NCBI RefSeq assembly: GCF_900095745.1
Contig: NZ_FMIR01000019.1
Coordinates: 667,830-731,829 of the forward strand
Direction: 5' to 3'
Source of the DNA: Microbacterium oxydans
Lineage (GTDB): Bacteria > Actinomycetota > Actinomycetes > Actinomycetales > Microbacteriaceae
DNA length: 64,000 bases
Below, piece after piece: positions 34,175 to 40,788 of this stretch (positions are counted from its first letter, which is position 1; every line of letters starts with the position of its first letter). The notes below the pieces were generated by a model. That model was not told the origin of the DNA, made no database searches, and saw nothing but the letters and a program-made list of their open reading frames with translations. The position numbers and the translations under genes are program-made.

Positions 34175-35137
34175 ATGCGCGCAGTGATCATCCGGAGCTT
34201 CGGCGACCCGAGCGGGATGGAGTTGACGGACCTTCCCCTCCCGACGCCGGGAGTCGGCGAACTCCTCGTTCGAACGGAGGCGATCGGCGTCGGCGGGGTC
34301 GACGTCGTGATCCGCCGAGGCGGCATCGCTGAAGCGACCCGCGACTCGGGGATGATCCCGGGAAGCGAGGCAGCCGGGGTCGTGACGGCGACCGGCGCCG
34401 ATGTCGACCCCGCCTGGCTCGGTCGCCGCGTCTGGGCGTTCACGGGAATCTCGGGCGGGTATGCCGAGTACGTGATCGCACGCGCCGACGACATCGTCGC
34501 ACTGCCTTCCGAGCTCTCGTCCGTCGACGCGGTGACCTTCGGGAGCGCGGCACCGGTCGCGCATTTCGCGCTCGAACGCGCCCACCTCGTCGAGGGCGAA
34601 TCCGTGCTCGTGCGGGGCGCCGCCGGGAGCATCGGTTTGGCCGGTGTCGAGCTGGCCGCTCGCACCGGCGCCGCGACCATCGCCGTCACCACGTCGTCTC
34701 GCGAGCGCGGGGAGCGGCTGCGGGCGTTCGGCGCCACGCACGTGCTCGACCGCGCCGGTGCGGGCGATCCAGAGGCCCCGTCCGAGTTCGACGTCATCCT
34801 CGACATCGTCGGCGGACCCGATCTTCCCCGGTTCATCGAGCGGCTCGCTCCCAACGGTCGCCTGATCGCCGTGGGCGTGGTCGGTGGATTCCCGCCCGCT
34901 GACTTCGGCACCGCGCTTCTGGCTGGCTTCCGCCGATCGATCACCTTCGGAACGCTCAGCCTCGACACCGTGCCACGCGCCGAGCTCATCCGAGTACGAG
35001 GCGAGATATTCGATGACGCCGTCCGCGGCATCCTCTCCCCCGTGGTTCACGACACCCTCCCCCTGAGCGCCGCCGCCGAGGCGCACCGGCTCATGGATGC
35101 CGGTGAGGTGTTCGGGCGCATCGTGCTCGTGCCCTGA
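34175..35137 (+). CDS. Quinone oxidoreductase-like MDR protein (zinc-free), 320 aa
   Basis: This NADPH-dependent medium-chain dehydrogenase belongs to the quinone oxidoreductase group. The N-terminus RAVIIRSFGDPSGMEL, the segment IPGSEAAGVV, and the cofactor loop VRGAAGSIGLAGVELAARTGA are characteristic, and the catalytic zinc ligands of alcohol dehydrogenases are absent. The C-terminal HRLMDAGEVFGRIVLVP is the family ending. It is divergent from the TetR gene, with the operator palindrome in between, so it is probably an inducible detoxification reductase for quinones or reactive carbonyls. Confidence 0.85.
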   Translation: MRAVIIRSFGDPSGMELTDLPLPTPGVGELLVRTEAIGVGGVDVVIRRGGIAEATRDSGMIPGSEAAGVVTATGADVDPAWLGRRVWAFTGISGGYAEYVIARADDIVALPSELSSVDAVTFGSAAPVAHFALERAHLVEGESVLVRGAAGSIGLAGVELAARTGAATIAVTTSSRERGERLRAFGATHVLDRAGAGDPEAPSEFDVILDIVGGPDLPRFIERLAPNGRLIAVGVVGGFPPADFGTALLAGFRRSITFGTLSLDTVPRAELIRVRGEIFDDAVRGILSPVVHDTLPLSAAAEAHRLMDAGEVFGRIVLVP

Positions 35138-35163
35138 ATCCGTCACCACCAGGACACTTCTCA

Positions 35164-35175
35164 TAGAGTCGATCC
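35164..35175 (+). promoter_or_regulatory. -10 box TAGAGT, leaderless start
   Basis: TAGAGT (35164-35169) is followed by 6 nt and then the ATG of the SMI1/KNR4-type gene, and no Shine-Dalgarno sequence lies between. This fits a leaderless mRNA. Confidence 0.5.
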
Positions 35176-35712
35176 ATGCCTCACACGTTGACGGTGAACG
35201 GTCGTCCGACTCTCGAACATGTCGATCTGGAGCTTCTCGATTCGTACCTTTTTCCGGACGGAGGAAGGTTTCCCGAGTCGTATCGTGCGTTCATCCGGCG
35301 TGCGGGCTGGGCTCGACTCTTCGGCCTCTGGCTGATCTACCCACCCGTTCTTCCCGGCTTCGCCGACGGCCTTCAGGGGCGTGGAGAGAATCTCACCGCT
35401 CGGTTCCGTTCCGTGTATCGGGAGGGCGAGGAAGAGGAGTTCGAGTGGATGGTCGAGCCCGATGCCGATTGGTCGCGGCCGGTGTCGTTGCGAGTGTTCG
35501 GGTGGAGCGAGAACGGTGACGCGCTGCTGTGGGACACTTCGTCGCGCACCCCGGACGGGGAGTTCGCCGTCTGGGAATCTCGCTCGCTCGATTCGCTCCA
35601 CCGACTCGGCGGAAGCCTCTCCGAAGCGTTGCCTCTGATCCAGCCGCGGGCGCGCGGATCGTTCGGCGCTCGGGGCCACGACATCGAACCGCTTCCCGCT
35701 GTCCGCCTCTGA
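35176..35712 (+). CDS. SMI1/KNR4 (SUKH) family protein, 178 aa
   Basis: The protein has the SUKH-type pattern: an early helix with FPESYRAFIRRAGWARLFGLWLIYPP, a strand-rich middle (SLRVFGWSENGDALLWDT), and a late EFAVWESRSLDSLHRLGGSL segment. SUKH proteins are commonly immunity proteins that neutralise contact-dependent or polymorphic toxins in the cytoplasm. No toxin gene adjoins it; it begins a run of similar small proteins. Translation probably starts on a leaderless mRNA. The family is recognised by pattern only; the partner toxin is unknown. Confidence 0.6.
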   Translation: MPHTLTVNGRPTLEHVDLELLDSYLFPDGGRFPESYRAFIRRAGWARLFGLWLIYPPVLPGFADGLQGRGENLTARFRSVYREGEEEEFEWMVEPDADWSRPVSLRVFGWSENGDALLWDTSSRTPDGEFAVWESRSLDSLHRLGGSLSEALPLIQPRARGSFGARGHDIEPLPAVRL

Positions 35713-35732
35713 GACCCCTCGCGGTCAGCTCC

Positions 35733-36311
35733 TCAGCGCTCGACGGTGAACCAGGCCGTCGGGCCGTTGGTGAGCAGCGGAGCATCCTTCGCCCCGAAAC
35801 GGGATGCGGCATCCGGCCACGCGACGAAGTTCCTCTCCGCGCGAGGCGCCACGTTCTTCGTCACCGGATCGACGGCGAACACGCCCCTCCCGCCGGCGCG
35901 CACCACACGCATCAGCTCGCGGATGTACTCGGTGGTGCGGGTGTCATCTTCCGGCACGGATGCCCGCAACTCGCCGTTCCGCAGGCCGTCGTCGTTGGAA
36001 CGTGACCGCACGAGGCTCGCGAGGCCGGCGCCGACGATCGCGTACACCCACCCCCGACCGGACGGGTGAGGCACCACGTAGTCACGATGGAAGATGCTCT
36101 CGGAGATGATGCTCGTGTCCACGAGGGTGACGTGAGGGCCCGCGCACTCGCTCAGTGACGAGCGAAACGTCGGGGTGAGTGTCTCGGGTTGTTGAGTGGC
36201 GTCGACGAACCGCACCGCGGGAAGGCTGGTTCGCACCGCGTCGCTGAACTGTTCTTCATCGGCGGGTGTCATGAAGACGCAGAGCCGGTGGAGCTTCGAC
36301 GGTGCGCTCAT
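35733..36311 (-). CDS. Unknown protein, 192 aa, second gene of a two-gene unit
   Basis: I do not recognise a family. The protein is soluble with no signal peptide or membrane span; it is a mix of strands and helices, with LCVFMTPADEEQFSDAVR near the start, HVTLVDTSII in the middle and RNFVAWPDAASRFG near the end. ATG 36311 overlaps the stop of the upstream gene by four bases (ATGA), so the two are translated together. Codon usage looks native. The setting among SUKH-type and repeat proteins suggests an immunity or effector-binding role, but this is only inference. It is convergent with the SUKH gene across a 20-nt gap. Confidence 0.6.
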   Translation of the reverse strand: MSAPSKLHRLCVFMTPADEEQFSDAVRTSLPAVRFVDATQQPETLTPTFRSSLSECAGPHVTLVDTSIISESIFHRDYVVPHPSGRGWVYAIVGAGLASLVRSRSNDDGLRNGELRASVPEDDTRTTEYIRELMRVVRAGGRGVFAVDPVTKNVAPRAERNFVAWPDAASRFGAKDAPLLTNGPTAWFTVER

Positions 36312-36994
36312 GACACCAGCGGTGACGTGATCTTGGTCGCCCGGTACGACTGCCCATCTTTCGTGGCACGCCACCGGCGCCAATGCTTCGCCGACAGGCG
36401 GAAGGGCAGGTGCTTCTGCACGTGAGCGGCAGCATCGTGCAACCGGTCGTCGGCGGGGAACCCGAGCCAGAGCGAGAGGGAGGAGGCTGTCGTGCCGAAC
36501 GTGGCACGCGCCCCGGACGCGCCGAGGAGACGCCCGTAACCATCCACCGCGAACCCACCGAACGCGTCGGCGTCGATCCCTCCGTACGGCGCGCCTGTCG
36601 CGGGGTCGACGATAGCCACCGGCGCGCTCCAGACCAGCGAGGCCAGCGGGTGCCCATGGGTGGTCACGGCTCCCGAACCCGCACCGCTCAGGGTGTCGAG
36701 CGTGGCATCGACGTCATCGGAGCGAACCCGCCACTGGGTGTGTGTACGCTGCCGGTTCTGCGGCCCACCGAGGTGCGCGGCCGCAAACGCTTCGAACCGG
36801 CCTGCGATGTCGGGCGGCCCTCCGGCCCAGAGCTGGAAGGACATCTCCGGCGCACCGATGGTCTGTACGGCGGTGTCGAGGAAAGCCTGAACGCTATCGT
36901 AGGCAGTGCGGGGATCCTTCGTGCGAAGCGAATGCGCGCTTCCTGCCGAGGCCGGCAAACCGTCGTAGGTCACGACCTCCTGAGTCAACGTCAC
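36308..36994 (-). CDS. Unknown protein, 228 aa, first gene of a two-gene unit
   Basis: The family is not recognised. It is soluble, with MSFQLWAGGPPDIAGRFEAFAAAH, a central SLVWSAPVAIVDP, and a basic end (LSAKHWRRWRATKDGQSYRATK). GTG 36994 is chosen because GATAAT (37001-37006, minus strand) lies 6 nt before it, the same spacing as the leaderless genes nearby; TTG 36988 with GGAGAGG in front is the alternative. It is coupled by ATGA overlap to the gene at 35733-36311. Together with its partner it may form a two-subunit unit, possibly an immunity pair. Confidence 0.55.
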   Translation of the reverse strand: MTLTQEVVTYDGLPASAGSAHSLRTKDPRTAYDSVQAFLDTAVQTIGAPEMSFQLWAGGPPDIAGRFEAFAAAHLGGPQNRQRTHTQWRVRSDDVDATLDTLSGAGSGAVTTHGHPLASLVWSAPVAIVDPATGAPYGGIDADAFGGFAVDGYGRLLGASGARATFGTTASSLSLWLGFPADDRLHDAAAHVQKHLPFRLSAKHWRRWRATKDGQSYRATKITSPLVS

Positions 36995-37000
36995 CTCTCC

Positions 37001-37006
37001 ATTATC
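37001..37006 (-). promoter_or_regulatory. -10 box GATAAT, probable leaderless start
   Basis: GATAAT on the minus strand is followed by GGAGAG and then GTG 36994, giving a 6-nt spacing. GGAGAG could also serve as a ribosome site for TTG 36988, so the leaderless reading is not certain. Confidence 0.4.
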
Positions 37007-37079
37007 CCGACGACCAGGACACGCGCGAAGCGTGCGCTGCGAGCGGGACCGGCCCGGCACGGCAGGAGCGACGACAGCT

Positions 37080-37103
37080 CGCACAACTAATCTGAGTTGT
37101 GCG
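37080..37103. promoter_or_regulatory. Perfect 9-bp palindrome in a divergent promoter region
   Basis: CGCACAACT and AGTTGTGCG are separated by AATCTG. The palindrome lies between the divergent genes at 36994 and 37151, and TAATCT inside it could be a -10 box for the LRR gene. As DNA it would suit a dimeric regulator; as RNA it is a stable hairpin. No T-run follows, so a terminator is less likely. Confidence 0.45.
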
Positions 37104-37150
37104 GCGGGGACGACAGCCCGCGGACTCACGGATGAATGGATGAGGACATC

Positions 37151-37987
37151 ATGAGCAAGCGGACCATGGTGCTGCACAGTGCGCACCAGGACCAGTTCGA
37201 CGTGCCGGACAGGGACCTCGTCTTCTATGACCGGCCCTACGACGCCGAGCAGCTGTCGCGCATCACCGATGTGCACCTGTGGTCTCCGCTGGACGGACCG
37301 CTTGACCGTCTCCCGGAGATCATCTCGGCGATGACGAGCTTGAAAGCCCTCAGCATCGGCCCGGGGCGGGTCCTCCCCACCATCGTCACCGAACTGCGGC
37401 AGGGCGATCTCCCTGAGAGTCTGGAAGACCTCTCGGTGCACATCGGTGAGCGGACGCTGGTGTGGCCGGATGTGGTGGTGCCGAACCTGAAGACCCTCTA
37501 CGTCGGCGAACCCTTCCGCTTCAAGAACGAGCACTTCCCCCGGCTCCAGGCCCTCTCCCTCTACCCGCAGAGATCTCTGAACAATGTGCGGCAGGCGCTC
37601 GAACTCCCGCTGGAGGAATTGAACCTGTTGAACGTGCCCACGGACGAAGAAATCTTCCGCCTCGTCGAACCGGTCGGGCTTCGCCGGCTCGGGTTGATCG
37701 GTGGACGCACCCTGACGAGCCTCACCGGGATCAGCGTGCTCCCCCAGTTGGAATCGTTGCGGCTGAAGAATCTCACCGCCCTGGGTGACATCTCAGAGCT
37801 GGCTGCCCTCCAGCAACTCGAGATCGTCAACATCCAGTACTGCAAGAAGATCGTCGGCATCGCCGCCGTCAACGACCTCCCTCGACTGCGCCGGCTCACC
37901 CTGGTCGGATGCGGTCACGTCGGCCTCGAGACGATCGAGGCGAAGTTGGCGACACTGGAATGGGCCAACACCGGCGCGACCACGTGA
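37151..37987 (+). CDS. Leucine-rich-repeat-like protein, 278 aa
   Basis: This is a cytoplasmic repeat protein. From about residue 60 it shows repeated L-x-x-L-x-L units (LKALSIGPG, LEDLSVHI, LKTLYVG, LQALSLYP, LEELNLLNVP, LRRLGLIGG, LESLRLKNL, LEIVNIQYC, LRRLTLVGC) at intervals of about 20-25 residues, which is the leucine-rich-repeat pattern. ATG 37151 has GAGG six bases upstream and is preferred to the ATG at 37136. Similar bacterial LRR proteins occur in toxin-immunity neighbourhoods. No signal peptide is present. The partner protein is unknown. Confidence 0.6.
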   Translation: MSKRTMVLHSAHQDQFDVPDRDLVFYDRPYDAEQLSRITDVHLWSPLDGPLDRLPEIISAMTSLKALSIGPGRVLPTIVTELRQGDLPESLEDLSVHIGERTLVWPDVVVPNLKTLYVGEPFRFKNEHFPRLQALSLYPQRSLNNVRQALELPLEELNLLNVPTDEEIFRLVEPVGLRRLGLIGGRTLTSLTGISVLPQLESLRLKNLTALGDISELAALQQLEIVNIQYCKKIVGIAAVNDLPRLRRLTLVGCGHVGLETIEAKLATLEWANTGATT

Positions 37988-38012
37988 CCGTCTGCCTGGA
38001 GAGCCAGCTCGG

Positions 38013-38024
38013 TAGCCTGGCAGC
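38013..38024 (+). promoter_or_regulatory. -10 box TAGCCT, leaderless start
   Basis: TAGCCT (38013-38018) lies 6 nt before ATG 38025, with no ribosome-binding site between. Confidence 0.45.
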
Positions 38025-38549
38025 ATGACGGAACTCTTCCGACGTGCCACCGGATGCCTGGAGGAAGCCGGGTGGACGGGTGAGCCGCCGCTGTCCACGG
38101 AAGACGGAGTTCCCTCCGCGCTGCGAACGGCACCCGACACGGTGATCCGCTGGGTGTCCTCGTTCTCGCAGCTGTCGAACGCAGACGAGACCGGGTGGTT
38201 CTTGTCCCGCCACGACTATTCGACCGGCGCGGAGGATGCCTTCGCGTGGAACGAGTTCGAACAGCTGAGCATCCAGGCGGCGACAACGGGTGATGAGTTG
38301 GTCGCGGTCTCCCGTTTCTGGAAGCGCCACCTACCCATCCTGCTTTCCGTTCGCAACGGATACGAGTACCTGGCAGTGCGCGACGACGGAGCTGTCGTCC
38401 ACGGAACGGAGCCGGAGTTCGAAGAAGCGGTGGTCGCGTTCTCTCACTTCGAGGATCTGCTGAGGTACATCATCGCGCGTCCGGCAGCACGGAACGACGT
38501 CGTCGAGAGACTCCTGTTCGATGGCACCCGTCTCCCCGAACGAGGCTGA
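38025..38549 (+). CDS. SMI1/KNR4 (SUKH)-like protein, 174 aa
   Basis: The second half resembles SUKH-superfamily proteins, with SRFWKRHLPILLSVRNGYEYLAVRDDGAVVHG, then EFEEAVVAFSHFEDLLRYI. The aromatic GYEYLAV strand and the late helix with SFxxFLxxI-like spacing are what suggested the call. The first half is not recognised. It is cytoplasmic, leaderless, and convergent with the pentapeptide-repeat gene (4-nt gap). Likely an immunity-type protein; evidence is pattern recognition and neighbourhood, so moderate confidence. Confidence 0.5.
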   Translation: MTELFRRATGCLEEAGWTGEPPLSTEDGVPSALRTAPDTVIRWVSSFSQLSNADETGWFLSRHDYSTGAEDAFAWNEFEQLSIQAATTGDELVAVSRFWKRHLPILLSVRNGYEYLAVRDDGAVVHGTEPEFEEAVVAFSHFEDLLRYIIARPAARNDVVERLLFDGTRLPERG

Positions 38550-38553
38550 GCCG

Positions 38554-39324
38554 CTAACTCTTGACGTCCGGGTCCAAGGGCAGATCGTCCGCACGTCCCG
38601 CGGCCGCGGCACGCGCAAAGCGCTGCGCGTACGCTTCACGCGCGGCGTCGGCGTGCTCCTCGCCGTCCCACTGGTCCGGCAGCGGCTCGCCCTCGCGATG
38701 GGAGCGTGTCACGCGCGCGAGACCGAACGCGACGGACGTGTTCAGAAATGTGCACCGGGTGAAGCTCGTGCCCGCGGAGAACGTGGCATCGACGAACGTG
38801 CAGTCCGTGAAGGTGGTGTCCGAGAAGTCAGCGCCACTGAGGTCAGCGCCGTCGAAGATGCAGCGTTCGAATCGAGCGTTCGGCAACGATCTCACCGTGC
38901 GCAGGTTCGCGCCCGAGAAGTCGCACTCGGTGATCTGCGTGCCGATCGCCAGCCCTTTCAGGGATGCGCCACGGAAACTGCAGCGCACGAAGCTGCGGTC
39001 GAAACGGGGCTGCCCGGTGAGCGATACCGAATCGAACAGGCAGTCGGAGAGCTCGGACTCGAAGAACATCAGGCGGCCTCGCGCACGGCGGAAATCAACG
39101 CGGGACAGGGTGACGTACCGGAACTGCAGACCTTCGCGCCCCGCTTTCACGCCGCGCAGATCAAGCAGGCCCTCGTCCGTCGCCGGCCAGTCGGTATCGA
39201 ACCGATGCGGGCCCTTCAGGATGCGCGCCTGCTCCAGGATTTGCTCCTGCAGCGCAGCCAGCCGCTCTGGTGTCCACCGGCGTGACAGCTCGGCATCGCC
39301 AGGCGCTTTCACCGGCTCATTCAC
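38554..39324 (-). CDS. Pentapeptide-repeat protein, 256 aa
   Basis: From about residue 70 to 195 the protein has consecutive A(D/N)LxX-type units, for example VDFRRARG, CDFSGANLRTV, CIFDGADLSGADFSDTTFTDCTFVDATF, giving a right-handed quadrilateral beta helix. The N-terminus (RRWTPERLAALQEQIL) is helical and the C-terminus is basic and Ala-rich. Pentapeptide proteins can mimic DNA and protect gyrase, or serve as protein scaffolds; which applies here is unknown. Its ATG overlaps the upstream gene by four bases, so it is cotranslated with the 161-aa protein. No membrane segment. Confidence 0.8.
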   Translation of the reverse strand: MNEPVKAPGDAELSRRWTPERLAALQEQILEQARILKGPHRFDTDWPATDEGLLDLRGVKAGREGLQFRYVTLSRVDFRRARGRLMFFESELSDCLFDSVSLTGQPRFDRSFVRCSFRGASLKGLAIGTQITECDFSGANLRTVRSLPNARFERCIFDGADLSGADFSDTTFTDCTFVDATFSAGTSFTRCTFLNTSVAFGLARVTRSHREGEPLPDQWDGEEHADAAREAYAQRFARAAAAGRADDLPLDPDVKS

Positions 39325-39806
39325 TCGCGCGTCCTCTCGGCAGCAGGCGTCTCCGCAGCGGGAACGGCCTGAGCGTCGACGGTGGCCTCGTCGTCGATGA
39401 GGAAGGCGATCTTCTCCCGCTCCGTGTCCGCGTCGAAGGCAGGGTCACGAGCAGCGATGCGACTCATGAGCTCGGCGATCGCCTGGTGGATCGTCTGCCG
39501 CAGGAAGGCGACGGGATCGACGGCGGCGCTGACATCGTCGTTGCTGATCCGGATCTCTCCTGTGGCAGTGCGTCGCGACAGGAACACCCGCGGTGTTCGC
39601 AACCCGGACGGCCCGGGCACGGGCGTGATCTCGCCTCCGACCATCAGGAAGAGGTCGAGCTGATACGAGAATTCGACCGTGCGCAGGTGCTGCTTCATCC
39701 GCGCGACCTCTTCGATGAAGCCCGCCTGCGGCGACGGACCACCCCACACCGTGCGGAACGTGAGCCGGCCATTCGGTACGCCGTCGATTCCGGAGGGATC
39801 AGTCAT
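39321..39806 (-). CDS. Unknown protein, 161 aa, coupled to the pentapeptide-repeat gene
   Basis: The family is not recognised. Notable segments are FRTVWGGPSPQAGFIEEVARMKQHLRTVEFSYQLDLFLMVGGEI and a helix-rich AFLRQTIHQAIAELMSRIAARDPAF; the last 30 residues are Ala/Glu/Thr-rich and probably flexible. It has no signal peptide. The stop overlaps the start of the pentapeptide gene (ATGA), and a possible 25-residue ORF overlaps its start. The pair plausibly works as one unit. Confidence 0.6.
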   Translation of the reverse strand: MTDPSGIDGVPNGRLTFRTVWGGPSPQAGFIEEVARMKQHLRTVEFSYQLDLFLMVGGEITPVPGPSGLRTPRVFLSRRTATGEIRISNDDVSAAVDPVAFLRQTIHQAIAELMSRIAARDPAFDADTEREKIAFLIDDEATVDAQAVPAAETPAAERTRE

Positions 39807-39876
39807 CGTGCGGCCCCACCTGGAGCGGGTCCGTGGCGCCGTCCGGCGTCACGACCTCATATTCGACGGTGCTCAC
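39799..39876 (-). CDS. Possible 25-aa peptide ORF in front of the 161-aa gene
   Basis: From GTG 39876 the reading is VSTVEYEVVTPDGATDPLQV and five more residues, ending in a TGA that overlaps the next ORF by eight bases; an in-frame TAA lies 12 nt upstream. There is no clear ribosome site, but codon choice is normal for the genome and the overlap is typical of coupled genes. It might be a short leader peptide for the two genes behind it, or chance. Confidence 0.25.
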   Translation of the reverse strand: MSTVEYEVVTPDGATDPLQVGPHDD

Positions 39877-39931
39877 CGTGGCAGTTTATCGATCGCGCTT
39901 CGAGGGCCGCGAGCGGTGTTGTCGCGTTCGG

Positions 39932-40510
39932 CTAGAAATCGAGAAAGCCTGCGACGACGTCGCGCACGATCCCGTCCGCGCCCGGTGTGCCGTAGAAGTA
40001 CACCGAGCCGTATCCCCACAGATACTCCTCGATGAGGTCTTCGAGCTCGCCCTCCACGGGCCACCCGTCCTCATCGATCTGAAAGAGGAAGCGATGCCCG
40101 TCGGCGCGCACGGCATCAGCGAACGCCGGCTCGTTCTGGATCAAGACGGGTTCGTCATCGATCCGCACCAGAGCCGGTGTGGACGCGGCGTCCGGTCGTT
40201 GGATCAGCGCTGTCGCACGCAGCCCTGGCCACCCCAGGTCGTCCCGCCCGCCACGCGGCGAGGGGTCATGGACGATCGCCCGCATCGCCATGTCCGGATA
40301 GACGACATCCTCGTCTTCGATGCCGAAGCCGGCACGCAGCACCACCGACACCTCACGGCCGCCCGTCCACGACGCGCTGCCTGCGGCGAGAGTCAGCAGA
40401 TACCGATGCGTCTCCAGAAGCGGATGCGTCTCGATCGCCGATGGCGGAGCACCACCCAACCGCGCCCCATCCCCGCGATCCGGCAAGGCGGGGTACAAGA
40501 ACGCAGGCAT
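39932..40510 (-). CDS. DUF1963/YwqG-like protein, 192 aa
   Basis: The C-terminal half reads HRFLFQIDEDGWPVEGE, then YLWGYGSVYFYG, which resembles the FQIDxDxxxxWGDxGxxYFF strands of DUF1963 (YwqG-like) proteins. The N-terminal half has LLTLAAGSASWTGGREVSVVLRAGFG and an FADAVRADGH linker. DUF1963 proteins are often found among toxin-immunity genes; biochemical function is unknown. The start ATG lies near GC-rich hairpins at 40537-40554 that could be part of its promoter region. The next 55 nt downstream hold nothing recognisable. Confidence 0.5.
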   Translation of the reverse strand: MPAFLYPALPDRGDGARLGGAPPSAIETHPLLETHRYLLTLAAGSASWTGGREVSVVLRAGFGIEDEDVVYPDMAMRAIVHDPSPRGGRDDLGWPGLRATALIQRPDAASTPALVRIDDEPVLIQNEPAFADAVRADGHRFLFQIDEDGWPVEGELEDLIEEYLWGYGSVYFYGTPGADGIVRDVVAGFLDF

Positions 40511-40788
40511 GCGCCCAGCCTATGGGCACGCCGACGGGGGGTCACCGGACCCCCAGTCGGGACAACGCCCAGGTCGGCGCATCGAGCGTGGCCGCAACCC
40601 TTCGGAGGGGGTTCTTGGAGATGGTCGGCGTCCCCCGGACACGCGAGGTGGGGGTCTCTCAACGTATCTAGTTCTCGCTGGGCATGTCTGTAGGGCGAAA
40701 AGGGGACATCGCTGCGCCCAGGCAGGTTGATAGGTTGACCGCGAACGCCCTCGGCCGCGGGTCCCATTTCAACTTTTAGGAACTGAAA
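40511..40788. other. Gene-free interval before the M23 peptidase gene
   Basis: This 278-bp stretch holds no credible ORF. GGGGGTC/GACCCCC forms a perfect 7-bp hairpin with a 4-nt loop at 40537-40554, and AACCC/GGGTT forms another near 40600. The last 60 nt are more AT-rich and contain TTGATAGGTTGACC near 40727-40740, possibly promoter-related, before the AGGA ribosome site of the peptidase gene. No riboswitch class could be recognised. Confidence 0.5.

Noticed and set aside
34124..35164. Minus-strand frame of 346 codons opposite the quinone oxidoreductase
   Set aside because: Low-complexity Gly/Asp/Arg/His translation; the plus-strand MDR protein is convincing.
40511..40788. Riboswitch upstream of the M23 peptidase gene
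   Set aside because: Cell-wall hydrolase genes in actinobacteria often have one, but no conserved core element was found; only simple GC-rich hairpins.
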